In this document: in pieces, positions 31,652-40,917 of the stretch
How the letters are laid out: every line of letters begins with the position of its first letter
Position numbering within the stretch: the first letter of the stretch is position 1
DNA from: Streptomyces diastatochromogenes
GTDB taxonomy: Bacteria; Actinomycetota; Actinomycetes; Streptomycetales; Streptomycetaceae
Length of the DNA: 64,000 bases
Assembly (NCBI GenBank): GCA_026913215.1
Contig: JAPTYK010000001.1
Span: 310,001 to 374,000 of the forward strand
Direction: 5' to 3'
Notes under the pieces: generated by a model
Databases searched by the model: none
What the model was told of the DNA's origin: nothing
What the model saw: the letters and a program-made list of their open reading frames with translations, nothing else
Translations under genes and position numbers: made by a program

Positions 31652-32878
31652 CGTCCCCGCACGGAACCCCGGTGCGCGTCGGGGTGTTCGGCCTGCTCGG
31701 CTCCGGCAACCTCGGCAACGACGGCTCGCTCGAAGCCGTGCTCGGCTACCTCCGCGCCCGGCACCCGGAGGCGGTCGTGGACGCGCTGTGCGGCGGCCCC
31801 GAGGTCGTGAGGAGCCGGTTCGGGATCCCCGCGACGCGGCTGCACTGGTACCGCGGGGAGTACCGGACCGCGTCCCGCGCGGGCGCGGTCGCGGGAAGGG
31901 TCTGGGGAAGCTCGTCGACGCCTTCCGCACCGCCGCCTGGGTGCGCCGGCACGACGTGGTGATCGTGCCGGGCATGGGCGTCCTGGAGGCCACGCTGCCG
32001 CTGCGGCCGTGGGGCTTCCCGTACGCCCTGTTCCTGCTCTGCGCCTCCGGCCGGCTGCTCGGCGCCCGGGTCGCGCTGGTCGGCGTCGGCGCCGCCCCGA
32101 TCGGCAACCGGTCGACCCGGGCGCTGGTGCGCTGGTCGGCGCGGCTCGCCGCGTACCGCTCCTACCGGGACGCCCTGTCCCGCGACGCGATGCGGGCGAT
32201 GGGCGTGGACACCCGGCGCGACGAGGTCCACCGGACCTCGCGTTCTCCCTGCCGGCGCCGCCGCCGGGCGAGCCCTCGGGCGCGCCGGGGCCGGTCGGCG
32301 TCGGCGTCATGGCCTTCCACGGCGGCGACGACGACCGGGCGCGGGCCGAGGAGATCCACCGGCGGTACCTCGAAGGGAAGATCCGCTTCGTCCGCGCGCT
32401 GGTCGAGGACGGCAGGCCGGTCCGGCTGCTCACCGGCGACGCGGTCGACGCGCCGGTGGTCGCCGCGATCCTCGACGCGGTCGACTCGCCGCTGGTCAAC
32501 GCCGCCGAGACGGACTCGCTGGCCGATCTGATGAAGGAGATGGCGGCGGTCGACACGGTGGTGGCGACCCGCTACCACAACCTGATCTGCGCGCTGAAGG
32601 TCGGCACGCCGACGCTCGCCGTGGGCTACGCGGTGAAGAGCGACGCGCTGATGGCGCAGATGGGTGTCGCCGAGTACTGCCATCCGGCCCGTGAGGTCGA
32701 CGCGGACCGGCTGCTCGCACAGTTCCGGTCGCTGGAGCGGCACTCGGCCGAGGTGCGGCGGACCCTCGCCGAGCGGAACCGGGACGCCGCCCGGCGCCTC
32801 GACCAGCACTTCGCCGCCCTGACCGCGGCCCTGTTCCCCACGATCCGGCACGCCCGTGCCCGGCAGGAGACCCCATGA
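31648..32878 (+). CDS. polysaccharide pyruvyl transferase-family protein
   Basis: About 410 residues. N-terminal FGLLGSGNLGNDGSLEAVL, the conserved start of the family, with [19 protein letters not shown], and C-terminal TRYHNLICALKVGTPTLAVGY, the R-Y-H-x-x-I/L motif of pyruvyl transferases. Adds a pyruvate ketal from PEP to a sugar, giving an acidic polymer, although some members have other roles. Two single-base losses, near 31900 and 32230. ATGA overlaps on both sides. Confidence 0.87.
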
Positions 32879-33420
32879 AAGCGACCGAAGTCCCGCAGAT
32901 CGCCGGCGCGTACCTGTTCGAGCCGATCCCGCACGCCGACGCACGCGGCTTCTTCTGCCGCACCTTCGACGCCGAGGTGGTGCGCTCGGTGGGCCTCGAC
33001 CCGGACGCCTTCGTCCAGGACAGCGTGTCCCGTTCGGTCCGGGGCGTGCTGCGCGGCCTGCACCTGCGCTCGGGCGCCGGCGAGGCCAAGCTCGTGCGCT
33101 GCTCGTACGGGAGGATCTTCGACGTCGTCGTCGACCTGCGTCCGGACTCGCCGACCTACCGCAACGTGGCCTCCTTCGAGCTGTCCGGCGAGACGCAGGT
33201 GAGTCTGTACATCCCGGCGGGGTGCGCGCACGGCCACCAGGCGCTGACCGAGACGGCGGACGTCTCGTACCGCATCGACCGCCCGCACGATCCCGCCGAG
33301 GACGTGACCATCGCCTTCGACGACCCGGAGCTCGCCGTTCCCTGGCCGCTGCCGGCCACGTCGATGACCCAGCGGGACCGGGAGGCGCCGCGCCTCTCCG
33401 AGGTCCTGAGCAAGATCTGA
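32875..33420 (+). CDS. rfbC: dTDP-4-dehydrorhamnose 3,5-epimerase-like (RmlC)
   Basis: Intact, 181 residues, cupin fold. LRGLHLR places the catalytic His at residue 63 as in RmlC, with EAKLVRCSYGRIFDVVVDLR and IPAGCAHGHQAL. Epimerises a 4-keto-6-deoxy nucleotide sugar at C3/C5. No rmlA, rmlB or rmlD is in the window, so it probably acts on the operon's own 4-keto sugar, not on dTDP-rhamnose (inference). Confidence 0.9.
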   Translation: MKATEVPQIAGAYLFEPIPHADARGFFCRTFDAEVVRSVGLDPDAFVQDSVSRSVRGVLRGLHLRSGAGEAKLVRCSYGRIFDVVVDLRPDSPTYRNVASFELSGETQVSLYIPAGCAHGHQALTETADVSYRIDRPHDPAEDVTIAFDDPELAVPWPLPATSMTQRDREAPRLSEVLSKI

Positions 33421-33460
33421 ACCACCGCGGCCCCGAGGCGAGAAGAGAAGTGAGAACAGC

Positions 33461-34792
33461 GTGAACACCGAAGACACCGAGAAGCCCTTCCTGCCCCGGT
33501 CGCGGACGGCGAACGAGCGGCTGCACGCCCTGATCCCCGGGGCGCGCACACCTACGCCAAGGGCGACGACCAGTACCCCGAGCACCTCGCCCCGGTCATC
33601 AGCCACGGCCGCGGTGCCCATGTGTGGACATCGACGGCAACCGCTACATCGAGTACGGCTCCGGCCTGCGGTCGGTCAGCCTCGGCCACGCCCATCCCCG
33701 CGTGACCGAGGCGGCGCGGCGGGAGCTGGACCGCGGCAGCAACTTCGTCCGGCCGTCCATCGTGGAGCTCGAAGCCGCGGAGCGCTTCCTCGCCACGGTG
33801 CCGACGGCCGAGATGGTGAAGTTCGCGAAGAACGGCTCCGACGTCACCACCGCCGCGGTGCGCCTCGCCCGCGCCGTCACCGGGCGCCCGCGGGTGGCCC
33901 TCTGCGGCGACCATCCGTTCTTCTCCGTCGACGACTGGTTCATCGGCACGACGCCGATGTCCGCCGGCATCCCGACCTCGACCAGCGAGCTCACGGTGAC
34001 GTTCCCGTACGGGGACCTGGCCGCGACGGAGGAGCTGCTCGCCCGGTACGAGGGGGAGGTCGCCTGCCTGATCCTGGAACCCGCCGGTCACGTCGAGCCC
34101 CCGCCGGGGTACCTCGCCGGGCTGCGCGCGCTCGCGGACCGGCACGGATGCGTGCTGGTCTTCGACGAGATGATCACCGGCTTCCGCTGGTCCGAGGCGG
34201 GCGCCCAGGGCCTGTACGACGTCGTCCCCGACCTCTCCACCTTCGGCAAGGCGCTGGGCAACGGGTTCGCGGTGTCCGCGCTGGCCGGGCGCCGCGAGCT
34301 GATGGAGCGGGGCGGGCTGCGCCACTCCGGCGACCGGGTGTTCCTGCTGTCCACCACGCACGGCGCGGAGACGCACTCGCTGGCCGCCGCGATGGCCGTG
34401 CAGACCACCTACACCGAGGAGGGCGTCACCGCGCGGCTGCACGCCCTCGGCGAGCGGCTGGCCGCCGGTGTCCGCGAGGCCGCGGCGTCCATGGGCGTCG
34501 GCGACCACGTCCTGGTACGGGGCCGGGCCAGCAATCTGGTCTTCGCCACCCTCGACGAGAACCTGCGGCCGTCGCAGGAGTACCGCACGCTGTTCCTGCG
34601 CGGGCTCCTCGCGGGCGGGGTGCTGGCCCCGTCCTTCGTGGTGAGCAGCGCGCTCGACGAGGCCGACATCGACCGCACCGTCGAGGTGGTGGCCGAGGCC
34701 TGCGCCGGGTACCGGAAGGCGCTGGAGGCCGCCGATCCCACCCCTGGCTGTCCGGGCGGCCGGTGAAGCCGGTGTTCCGCCGCCTGGTATGA
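33461..34792 (+). CDS. glutamate-1-semialdehyde 2,1-aminomutase-like PLP enzyme
   Basis: Class III PLP aminotransferase, about 444 residues. ISHGRGAHVWDIDGNRY, VKFAKNGSDVTTAAVRLAR, VFDEMITGFR and the PLP lysine in STFGKALGNG near residue 264. The ending GRPVKPVFRRLV needs one C restored near 34741; without it the frame ends at 34766. Two further losses near 33545 and 33632. Housekeeping hemL lies elsewhere in such genomes, so this copy is likely a sugar or ketoacid aminotransferase for the polymer. Last gene of the operon; preceded by GAGAAG and a 40-base gap. Confidence 0.87.
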   Translation: MNTEDTEKPFLPRSRTANERLHALIPGARTPTPRATTSTPSTSPRSSATAAVPMCGHRRQPLHRVRLRPAVGQPRPRPSPRDRGGAAGAGPRQQLRPAVHRGARSRGALPRHGADGRDGEVREERLRRHHRRGAPRPRRHRAPAGGPLRRPSVLLRRRLVHRHDADVRRHPDLDQRAHGDVPVRGPGRDGGAARPVRGGGRLPDPGTRRSRRAPAGVPRRAARARGPARMRAGLRRDDHRLPLVRGGRPGPVRRRPRPLHLRQGAGQRVRGVRAGRAPRADGAGRAAPLRRPGVPAVHHARRGDALAGRRDGRADHLHRGGRHRAAARPRRAAGRRCPRGRGVHGRRRPRPGTGPGQQSGLRHPRREPAAVAGVPHAVPARAPRGRGAGPVLRGEQRARRGRHRPHRRGGGRGLRRVPEGAGGRRSHPWLSGRPVKPVFRRLV

Positions 34793-34799
34793 CGGTACG

Positions 34800-35570
34800 T
34801 CAGCCCTGCGGTCTCCGCAGGGCGTTGGACGGTCGGCCGGTGATCCGGTCGGCCGTCCGGTCGACCAGCCACGCGGTCGCCGGCACCACCGCCAGCGCGG
34901 TGCAGAGGCCGCCGAGGGTGTCGGTCGGGTAGTGCGCGTCGAGCGCGACCTGCGCCCAGCCCATCAGGGCGCCGCCGCCGAGGCCACGGCGAGGACGAAC
35001 ACCGTGCCGGCCACCCTGCCGAGACCGAGCCGGCCGGCCGCGAGCAGCGCCGCCACGAGGGCGAAGGCGGTGAGGAAGGCGGTGTGCCCGCTCGGGTAGG
35101 AGAAGTGCCCGCCGTGGATGGTGCGTCCCACCAGGGGCTTGAGCAGCGTCGTCGCCACCACGCTCAGGCCGGGGCCGGCGAGGACGAGCACCGCCGCGCG
35201 GGGCGCCGTGCCCGCAGGCAGACCGCCACGGCGGCCCTGATCAGCAGCACCGATCCGGCGGGCTCCCCAGGAAGTCGGCGGCGTCGGCGACGGACCGCCA
35301 CGGCTGCCCCACGCCCTGCGCCGCCGCCCAGATCCGCGCGTCCACCGCGCCGGGCTCGCTGTGACCGGCGTACCGGAGTCCGAGCACGGCGGCCGCCGTC
35401 GCGGCGAGGACCGCGATCAGGCCGAGCCAGGGGCGGGGCGCGGGGGCAGCACCGCGGGCTCCCGATCCGCTTCGGCCAGGCGATCCAAGGCGAGCCCCGT
35501 CGTGTCCGCCCCGAACTCGGCTGCCCGGCCGGTGACTTGGCCGGGGTGTCGGGGTCAGCCTCCCCGTCAC
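34800..35570 (-). CDS. PAP2-superfamily phosphatase
   Basis: Membrane phosphatase, about 255 residues. First membrane segment WLGLIAVLAATAAAVLG; then the three-part acid phosphatase signature: K-P-L-V-G-R, SYPSGHT and a later A-L-D-A-H-Y-P-T-D, carrying the catalytic His residues. Likely substrate is a polyprenyl diphosphate or lipid phosphate; next to an exopolysaccharide operon, undecaprenyl-PP recycling is plausible (inference). Frame changes near 35450, 35265, 35215 and 34985. The start is uncertain; GTG at 35570 is the outermost likely one. Confidence 0.75.
34804..34822. terminator. hairpin ending the exopolysaccharide operon
   Basis: CCCTGCGG, loop TCT, CCGCAGGG: eight perfect pairs, 12 bases after the operon's last stop. 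It lies inside the last codons of the convergent PAP2 gene, so it could serve both strands. No T-run, as is common in this group. Confidence 0.6.
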
Positions 35571-35599
35571 CCTAACCGACCGTCCGGGAGGGCGGCGCG

Positions 35600-36767
35600 T
35601 CACAGGACGCGGCGCAGGGCTCCCTCGGCGCGGAGGGCGTCCAGGGTGGGGTAGCCGTCGACGGCCATGATGAGGTCGGTCTCGGCGAGGAGGGAGCGCA
35701 GGACGTGGACGATGCCGTCCTCGCCGCCGAGGGCGAGGCCGTAGGCGTAGGGGCGGCCGATGCCGACCGCCGTGGCGCCGAGGGCGAGGGCCTTGACGAC
35801 GTCGGCGCCGGTGCGGACGCCGGAGTCGAAGAGCACGGGCAGGCCCTCGGCGGCGGCGACCACCTCGGGAGGGCGTCGAGGGCGGGCAGGCCGCCGTTAG
35901 TCTGGCGGCCGCCGTGGTTGAGCAGTAGACGCCGTCGACGCCACCGTCCCTGGCCCGGCGGACGTCCTCGGGGTGGCAGATGCCCTTGAGGAGGATCGGC
36001 AGGTCGGTGAGGGAGCGCAGCCAGGCGAGGTCGTCCCAGACGAGCGGCTTGCCGAAGATCCCGGCCCATTCGGCGACGGCGGCGCGCGGGTCCTCCTCGG
36101 GGGCCTTGGCGAGGCGGGCCCGGAAGACGGGGTCCGAGAAGTAGTTGGCCAGGCAGTGCCCGCGCAGCTGCGGGAAGTTGCCGGTGGAGAGGTCGCGGGG
36201 GCGCCAGCCGGTGACCCAGGTGTCGAGGGTGACGACGATGCCCCGGAAGCCGGCGGCCTCGGCGCGGTGGACCAGGCTCTCCGCGAGGGCGCGGTCGGTG
36301 GGGGTGTAGAGCTGGAAGAAGCCGGGGGTGTCCCCGTGTGCGGCGGCTGTCCGCTCCATGGGGTCGACGGTGAGCGTGGAGGCGATCATCGGGACGCCGG
36401 TACGGGCGGCGGCGCGGGCCGTCGCGAGGTCGCCATGTCCGTCCTGGGCGCAGAGCCCGATCACTCCGACGGGCGCCATGAACAGCGGGGACGGCAGCGT
36501 GAGGCCGAACAGGTCGACGGACAGGTCGCGTTCGGCGGCGCCGACCATCATGCGCGGGACGAGCCCCCACCGCCGGAAGGCCGTGACGTTGGCCTCCTGG
36601 GTGTGCTCGTCGCCCGCGCCGCCGGCCACGTACGACCAGAGGGAGGGGGTCAGCGCCGCCCGTGCCCTCGCCTCCAGGTCCGCGAAGGCCATCGGCAGGG
36701 CGGGCGTGACGCCGAAGAGCCCGTTGAGGTAGATCTCGTTCTGGTAGTCGCCGTACTTCGGGGTCAT
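35600..36767 (-). CDS. FMN-dependent alpha-hydroxy-acid oxidase (lactate 2-monooxygenase-like)
   Basis: About 389 residues, TIM-barrel flavoprotein that oxidises L-lactate or a similar 2-hydroxy acid. [28 protein letters not shown] with the flavin-site Lys, the active-site segment [11 protein letters not shown], and [19 protein letters not shown] for FMN phosphate. Closest to lactate 2-monooxygenases by overall layout. Two single-base losses near 35930 and 35868. ATG start; the previous minus-strand gene ends 33 bases upstream. Confidence 0.86.
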
Positions 36768-36800
36768 GCGTCGTCCCTTCCGGTGCCTCGTCGGATCGGA

Positions 36801-37348
36801 TCAGGCGGAGGGCGCGGCCGGGAGCCGTACGCCGAACCACTGCTCGGCGCCGTACTCCTCGAAGCGTGCCACCTCGGTGAACCCCAGCTTCGCCGCGAGG
36901 CGCATCGCGCGGTCGTTGGCGCTCCGGGTGGTGAGCACCACCGGCTCGTCGGGGAGTTCGGCGGCGAACCAGTCGAGGGCCGCCGCGCACGCCTCGGCGG
37001 CGTACCCGCGTCCCCAGGCCTCCGGCAGGAGCAGGTAGCCGAGTTCGGCCTCGCCGCCCTCCGGCCGGACGCGCCCCTGGCGCTCCGCGTCGCGCCGGTC
37101 GAGGGTGACCATGCCGATCATCGTCCCGTCGCGCTCGATCACGAAGAGGCGCGGGCGTCGTCCGGGCGTCTCGGGCATCGTGCGCTCGATCTCGTCGCGC
37201 GGCCGGGCTCCCCGAGGTGGGTGCCCACCTCCGGCGAGGCGAACAGCTCGACGAACGCCGCGCGGTCGCGGGCCTCGGACTCCCGGAGCACGAGCCTCTC
37301 GGTGCTGATCGGGGCGGGCGGCCAGGTGTCATGTCCGAGTTCAGTCAT
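36801..37348 (-). CDS. GNAT-family N-acetyltransferase (RimJ/RimL type)
   Basis: About 182 residues. TERLVLRE at the N-terminus and ELGYLLLPEAWGRGYAAEAC as the acetyl-CoA pyrophosphate loop (Q/R-x-x-G-x-G/A), then SANDRAMRLAAKLGF. Acetylates an amino group of a protein or small molecule; substrate not predictable. One base is missing near 37205. The ATG follows MPA in frame; an upstream ATG at 37357 is possible. Confidence 0.82.
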
Positions 37349-37358
37349 GGCGGGCAAC

Positions 37359-39362
37359 CTACCGCGCCGGAGGCGTCTCCGGGGCGATGATCACGATGTC
37401 GTCCTCCGGGTGCCAGTACCGGACGTGGGCCTTGGGCGGGTTGATGCGCAGGCCGTCGTCGGGGGGCGTCGGGGCGTGGGAGCGGTAGCCGATGGCGCAG
37501 GCGCCCTGGTGGGCGGCGGAGGCGGCGACGGCGGCGAAGGAGGCGGTGCGGCCGGTCCTGACGTAGTGGGCGGCGGGACGGAGGTGGAGGGTGTTGCCGT
37601 CCGGGGCGAGGAGTTCCCCGAAGACGGCGGTGAGGTGGGGGTTCTGGGAGATCTGGGTCATCAGGAGTCCGATGAGCCTGCCGCTGACGACGAAGTCTGC
37701 GCCGGGGGCCGACGGGGCGATGAGCCGGTTGCGGTCGTCGGTCAGTTCGGTGACGACGGGCACGCGCCGCCGCTCTCCTGTTCTCCGGCCCGCAGGTGGA
37801 GGAGGGTGACGAGCGTCCGGTCGTCCGGGTCGGCGCGGCCCGGCCGGTGGTCGGGGCCGAGCACGATCACGGCGTCGTATCCGGCGGGTCCAGCGCGTCG
37901 GTGGTCGCGCGCAGCGTGGGGTCGCTGGGCCGGTGGAGCACCGCCAGTCGCGCGCCGACGGTTTCGGCGACGGTCCGGACGGCGGCGACGGTGGCGGTGC
38001 GCGGCTCGGCCACGACGTCGAGGAGCGAGCCGGGCGGGGTGCGGCGCGCCAGGTGGGCGGCGATCCGGGGGCCCGGCGGTTCCAGCCGAGGAGGAGGACG
38101 CGTTCGGGGTGCCCGGGGTCTCGGGCGGCGCGTGGGTGAGCGCCGTCGGGTCGTAGGGCGCGGGGGTGGCGGAGAGGCGGGTCGACCGTTCGTCCTCGGC
38201 GATCACGAGGAGGGTGTCGTCGGCGAGGATCCGGGTGGAGCGGGGCGGGTTGAGCGCGAGGGTGCCGTCGGCGTGGACGATGCCGACGGCGGTCGACACC
38301 GGGCAGGCGCGGGCGGCCTCGTCGAAGGTGCGGCCCGGCAGGCCCGGTTCCCGGACGGTGTGGAACTCGTGTCCGGCGAAGTCGAGGAGTTCCTGGTGGA
38401 CGAGGGAGAGTCCGGGCCGGCGGACGCAGTCGACGAGGAGCCGGGCCGCGAGGTCGTCCATGTCGAGGACGGTGGCCCGGGGTCCGCCGGCGAGCCGGGC
38501 GGCGGCGAGGTAGCGGTCGTCGCGCACGGCGGCGACGACGCGTACGGGATCCGTCTCCGTCAGGGACGCCGAGAGGGACAGCAGGGTCTTGACGACCTCG
38601 GCGTCGTCGCGGGGTGGTCGCGGGCAGGACGAGGACGCAGTCCGCGGTGGCCGGGCTGACGCGTGCGAGGGCGGCCGGGTCGGTGGGTCGGCCGCTGCGG
38701 CAGACGACCTTGGTGCGGCCCGTGGTGCCGGCGGTGGCGCGGAGGTCCTCCTCCATGGCGGGTTTGTCGCGGTCGGCGAGGACGGCGACGATCCGGCGGC
38801 GGCGGTCGGTGCGGGCGGCGACGAGTTCGGCGACGACGGTGGGGATCTGTTCGGACCAGCCGAGGACGACGGTGTGTCCGCGTTCCAGGATCGTGGCGTG
38901 GCCCCGGTTGAGGGCGATGAGGCGGTCGGTGAGCCCGGTGGTGATGAGGCTGACGAGGGTGGAGACGTAGAAGAGCGCGATGAGGGCGAGGAGGACGGAC
39001 AGGGCGACGCGCAGGGGCGGGCCGACCTCGCCGCCCAGGCGCATGGTCTGTCCGGTGTTGCGCCACACCGCCGCGATCCTGGCGCCGAGGGAGGCGGGGG
39101 TGCGCTGGTCGGTCCAGGCGAGGAGGGTGCTGACGGGGACGACGAGCGCCAGACAGACGAGGGCCAGCCAGCCGCAGAGGGCGGCGGTGCCGCGGGTGAG
39201 GGTGCTGTCGAACCAGTAGTGGAAGCGTTCCTCGGGGGAAGGGGTCCGGTGGGCGGGCCCGGTCCGGTGGGCGGTGGCCGGGGTCTCCTCGGTCCGGCCG
39301 GGACCGGGGCCCTGTGCGGCGCCCCGCTGCCCGGGAACGACTTTTCTGTCTTCTTTACGCAC
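37359..39362 (-). CDS. CASTOR/POLLUX-like putative ion channel
   Basis: About 670 residues. Two membrane segments, LCGWLALVCLALVVPVSTLLAW and VALSVLLALIALFYVSTLVSLITTG, then RCK-like NAD-binding domains starting ILERGHTVVLGWSEQIPTVV. The last domain ends YWHPEDDIVIIAPETPPAR. This matches bacterial relatives of plant CASTOR/POLLUX channels. Several frame changes near 38610, 38120, 37900 and 37765. GTG start; the upstream gene is ended by a hairpin, so this one has its own promoter. Confidence 0.8.
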   Translation of the reverse strand: MRKEDRKVVPGQRGAAQGPGPGRTEETPATAHRTGPAHRTPSPEERFHYWFDSTLTRGTAALCGWLALVCLALVVPVSTLLAWTDQRTPASLGARIAAVWRNTGQTMRLGGEVGPPLRVALSVLLALIALFYVSTLVSLITTGLTDRLIALNRGHATILERGHTVVLGWSEQIPTVVAELVAARTDRRRRIVAVLADRDKPAMEEDLRATAGTTGRTKVVCRSGRPTDPAALARVSPATADCVLVLPATTPRRRRGRQDPAVPLGVPDGDGSRTRRRRRARRPLPRRRPARRRTPGHRPRHGRPRGPAPRRLRPPARTLPRPPGTPRLRRTRVPHRPGTGPAGPHLRRGRPRLPGVDRRRHRPRRRHPRAQPAPLHPDPRRRHPPRDRRGRTVDPPLRHPRALRPDGAHPRAARDPGHPERVLLLGWNRRAPGSPPTWRAAPRPARSSTSWPSRAPPPSPPSGPSPKPSARDWRCSTGPATPRCARPPTRWTRRIRRRDRARPRPPAGPRRPGRPDARHPPPPAGRRTGERRRVPVVTELTDDRNRLIAPSAPGADFVVSGRLIGLLMTQISQNPHLTAVFGELLAPDGNTLHLRPAAHYVRTGRTASFAAVAASAAHQGACAIGYRSHAPTPPDDGLRINPPKAHVRYWHPEDDIVIIAPETPPAR

Positions 39363-39373
39363 GTCAGCAGGGT

Positions 39374-39401
39374 GCCGCCCCGCCGTCGGCGGTGGGGCGG
39401 C
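39374..39401 (-). terminator. hairpin terminator after the NPP1-family gene
   Basis: GCCGCCCCGCCG, loop TCGG, CGGTGGGGCGGC: twelve pairs with one G-T wobble, 27 bases past the NPP1 stop on the minus strand and just before the channel gene start. Confidence 0.65.
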
Positions 39402-39427
39402 ATCCGGGCATATTCATCCCTTCGTGA

Positions 39428-40195
39428 TCAGGCGTACGGATCGAAGGGGATTCCGGCCGGCTTCGCCTTGGCCAGGTGCGCGGCGAAGTTGCCGTCCTTG
39501 AGGCCGAAGACCGCGCTGCCGAAGTCGGCCTGGCTGAGCTTGTCGCGGATGCCCGGGGGGTAGCCGTTCCAGCCGACCAGGGCGGGGAACTGCCAGGTGT
39601 GCTGGTGGTTCTCGGGCGGTTCGTCGTTGGAGTTGGCCGGGCGGAAGCAGTGGGTGCCGATGCCGTCCTTGTGGTAGACGGCCTTCGGGTGGGTGCCGTC
39701 CCAGCGGATCTTGTCGCGGCCGTAGACGTTGAAGTTGCCGTGGGCGGAGGTGGAGACGTACTGGGCCTGGTCGTTCTGCACCCAGACCACGACGTGCTCC
39801 CAGTCGTGGCGGTGTCCGCCGAGGCCGCTGCCGATCAACGCCTGGTCCTTCTCGAAGTAGAGGCCGTAGATGATGGCGCACCAGCCGTTGTTGCACTTGG
39901 CGCGCGCGTAGCCGTTGGTGTTGGTGAGGTCCGAGGCGTCGTGGCACTGGCCGTTGAGGGCGCCGGACGGGTTGAGGCCGCCGTTGAGCGTCCCGTCGGG
40001 GCCGATCGCGGGGGTGGGGTAGCAGCCGTCGGTGTCGTAGTCGTACGCCGGCTGGAAGGTCTGCTCCAGGCCGTCGGCGTTGGCGGGCAGGGCGGTGGGC
40101 GGCGCGGCGAACGCGCTGCTCGGCAGGGCGACGAGCAGCGCGAGGGCGCCGGCGAGGGCGAGGGCGCCCCTGGTGGCGCGGGCCTGTGTCTTCAC
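39428..40195 (-). CDS. secreted NPP1-family (necrosis-inducing-like) protein
   Basis: Intact, 255 residues. Signal peptide with hydrophobic core GALALAGALALLVALPSSAFA and cleavage at A-F-A|A-P-P. The mature protein carries the NPP1/NLP heptapeptide G-H-R-H-D-W-E at about residues 127-133 and paired cysteines. NLPs bind sphingolipids of eukaryotic membranes and lyse plant cells; bacterial members may act on other hosts or be non-toxic. The GTG chosen gives the signal peptide directly; an ATG at 40231 adds twelve residues. Confidence 0.88.
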   Translation of the reverse strand: MKTQARATRGALALAGALALLVALPSSAFAAPPTALPANADGLEQTFQPAYDYDTDGCYPTPAIGPDGTLNGGLNPSGALNGQCHDASDLTNTNGYARAKCNNGWCAIIYGLYFEKDQALIGSGLGGHRHDWEHVVVWVQNDQAQYVSTSAHGNFNVYGRDKIRWDGTHPKAVYHKDGIGTHCFRPANSNDEPPENHQHTWQFPALVGWNGYPPGIRDKLSQADFGSAVFGLKDGNFAAHLAKAKPAGIPFDPYA

Positions 40196-40276
40196 GGTTT
40201 CCCCGGGTCGGTTGGCGTGGACCGAGCGCATCTTGACATGCCCACTCCATGTACGCGAGGGCGCCCGCGCCCCCGT

Positions 40277-40842
40277 TCACCGTAGTGCCGCCTCCACCAG
40301 CCGGCGGACCTCCTCGGCGGGGACGGTCCCGCCGTTCACCAGGCGGTCGAAGACCAGGCCGTCCACGCAGGTGAGCAGGGTGACCGTGCGCGCGGGGGCG
40401 TCCGCGAGGCCCCGGGCGGCGAGGAAGTCCTCGACGGAGCGGCGGGCCTCGTTGTCGCGCGGGACGAGGATCTCCCGGAGCTCGGGGTGGCGCACGCTCT
40501 CCAGGGCGCAGGCGTAGCGCGCGAGGGAGCGGCTCCGGCCCTCCCGGTGAGCCGGAGCGCGGCGAACGCGGTGAGTCCGGCGACGAGTTCCCCGGCGTCG
40601 CGCGGCGCTCCGGCCCGCCGCCCGGCCTCCTGGATCTCCCGCTGGTCCCGCTCGACGAGGCGGAGCACGAGCGCGGTCAGGAGCGACCGGCGGGTGCGGT
40701 GGTACGCGGACGTGGTGCCGGGCGGGAGGCCGGCGGCCCGGTCGACGGCGCGGTGGGTGAGCCCGCGCATGCCGTGCTCGGCGAGGACGTCGATGGCGGT
40801 GTCGGCGAGGAGGTCGCGGCGGGCGGCGGAGGAGGCGGACAT
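40277..40842 (-). CDS. TetR-family transcriptional regulator
   Basis: About 188 residues. N-terminal helix-turn-helix with DTAIDVLAEHGMRGLTHRAVDRAAGLPPGTTSAYHRTR, then a helical ligand-binding domain. One base is missing near 40530. Divergent from the FAD monooxygenase gene, with two palindromes between them; it most likely represses both genes and is released by a substrate of the monooxygenase (inference). Confidence 0.86.
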
Positions 40843-40848
40843 CCCCTT

Positions 40849-40862
40849 TCTACACCTGTAGA
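40849..40862. promoter_or_regulatory. TetR operator 1
   Basis: TCTACA-CC-TGTAGA, a perfect six-base inverted repeat six bases upstream of the TetR gene start. Shares its half site with operator 2; the two centres are 32 bases apart, about three helical turns. Confidence 0.75.
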
Positions 40863-40878
40863 GGGCAGGAGTACGGTT

Positions 40879-40896
40879 CTTCTACAGGTGTAGAAG
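40879..40896. promoter_or_regulatory. TetR operator 2
   Basis: CTTCTACA-GG-TGTAGAAG, a perfect eight-base inverted repeat 22 bases upstream of the monooxygenase ATG. With operator 1 it covers the whole divergent promoter region. Confidence 0.78.
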
Positions 40897-40917
40897 ACGC
40901 GATGAAGGGGGCCCGGC

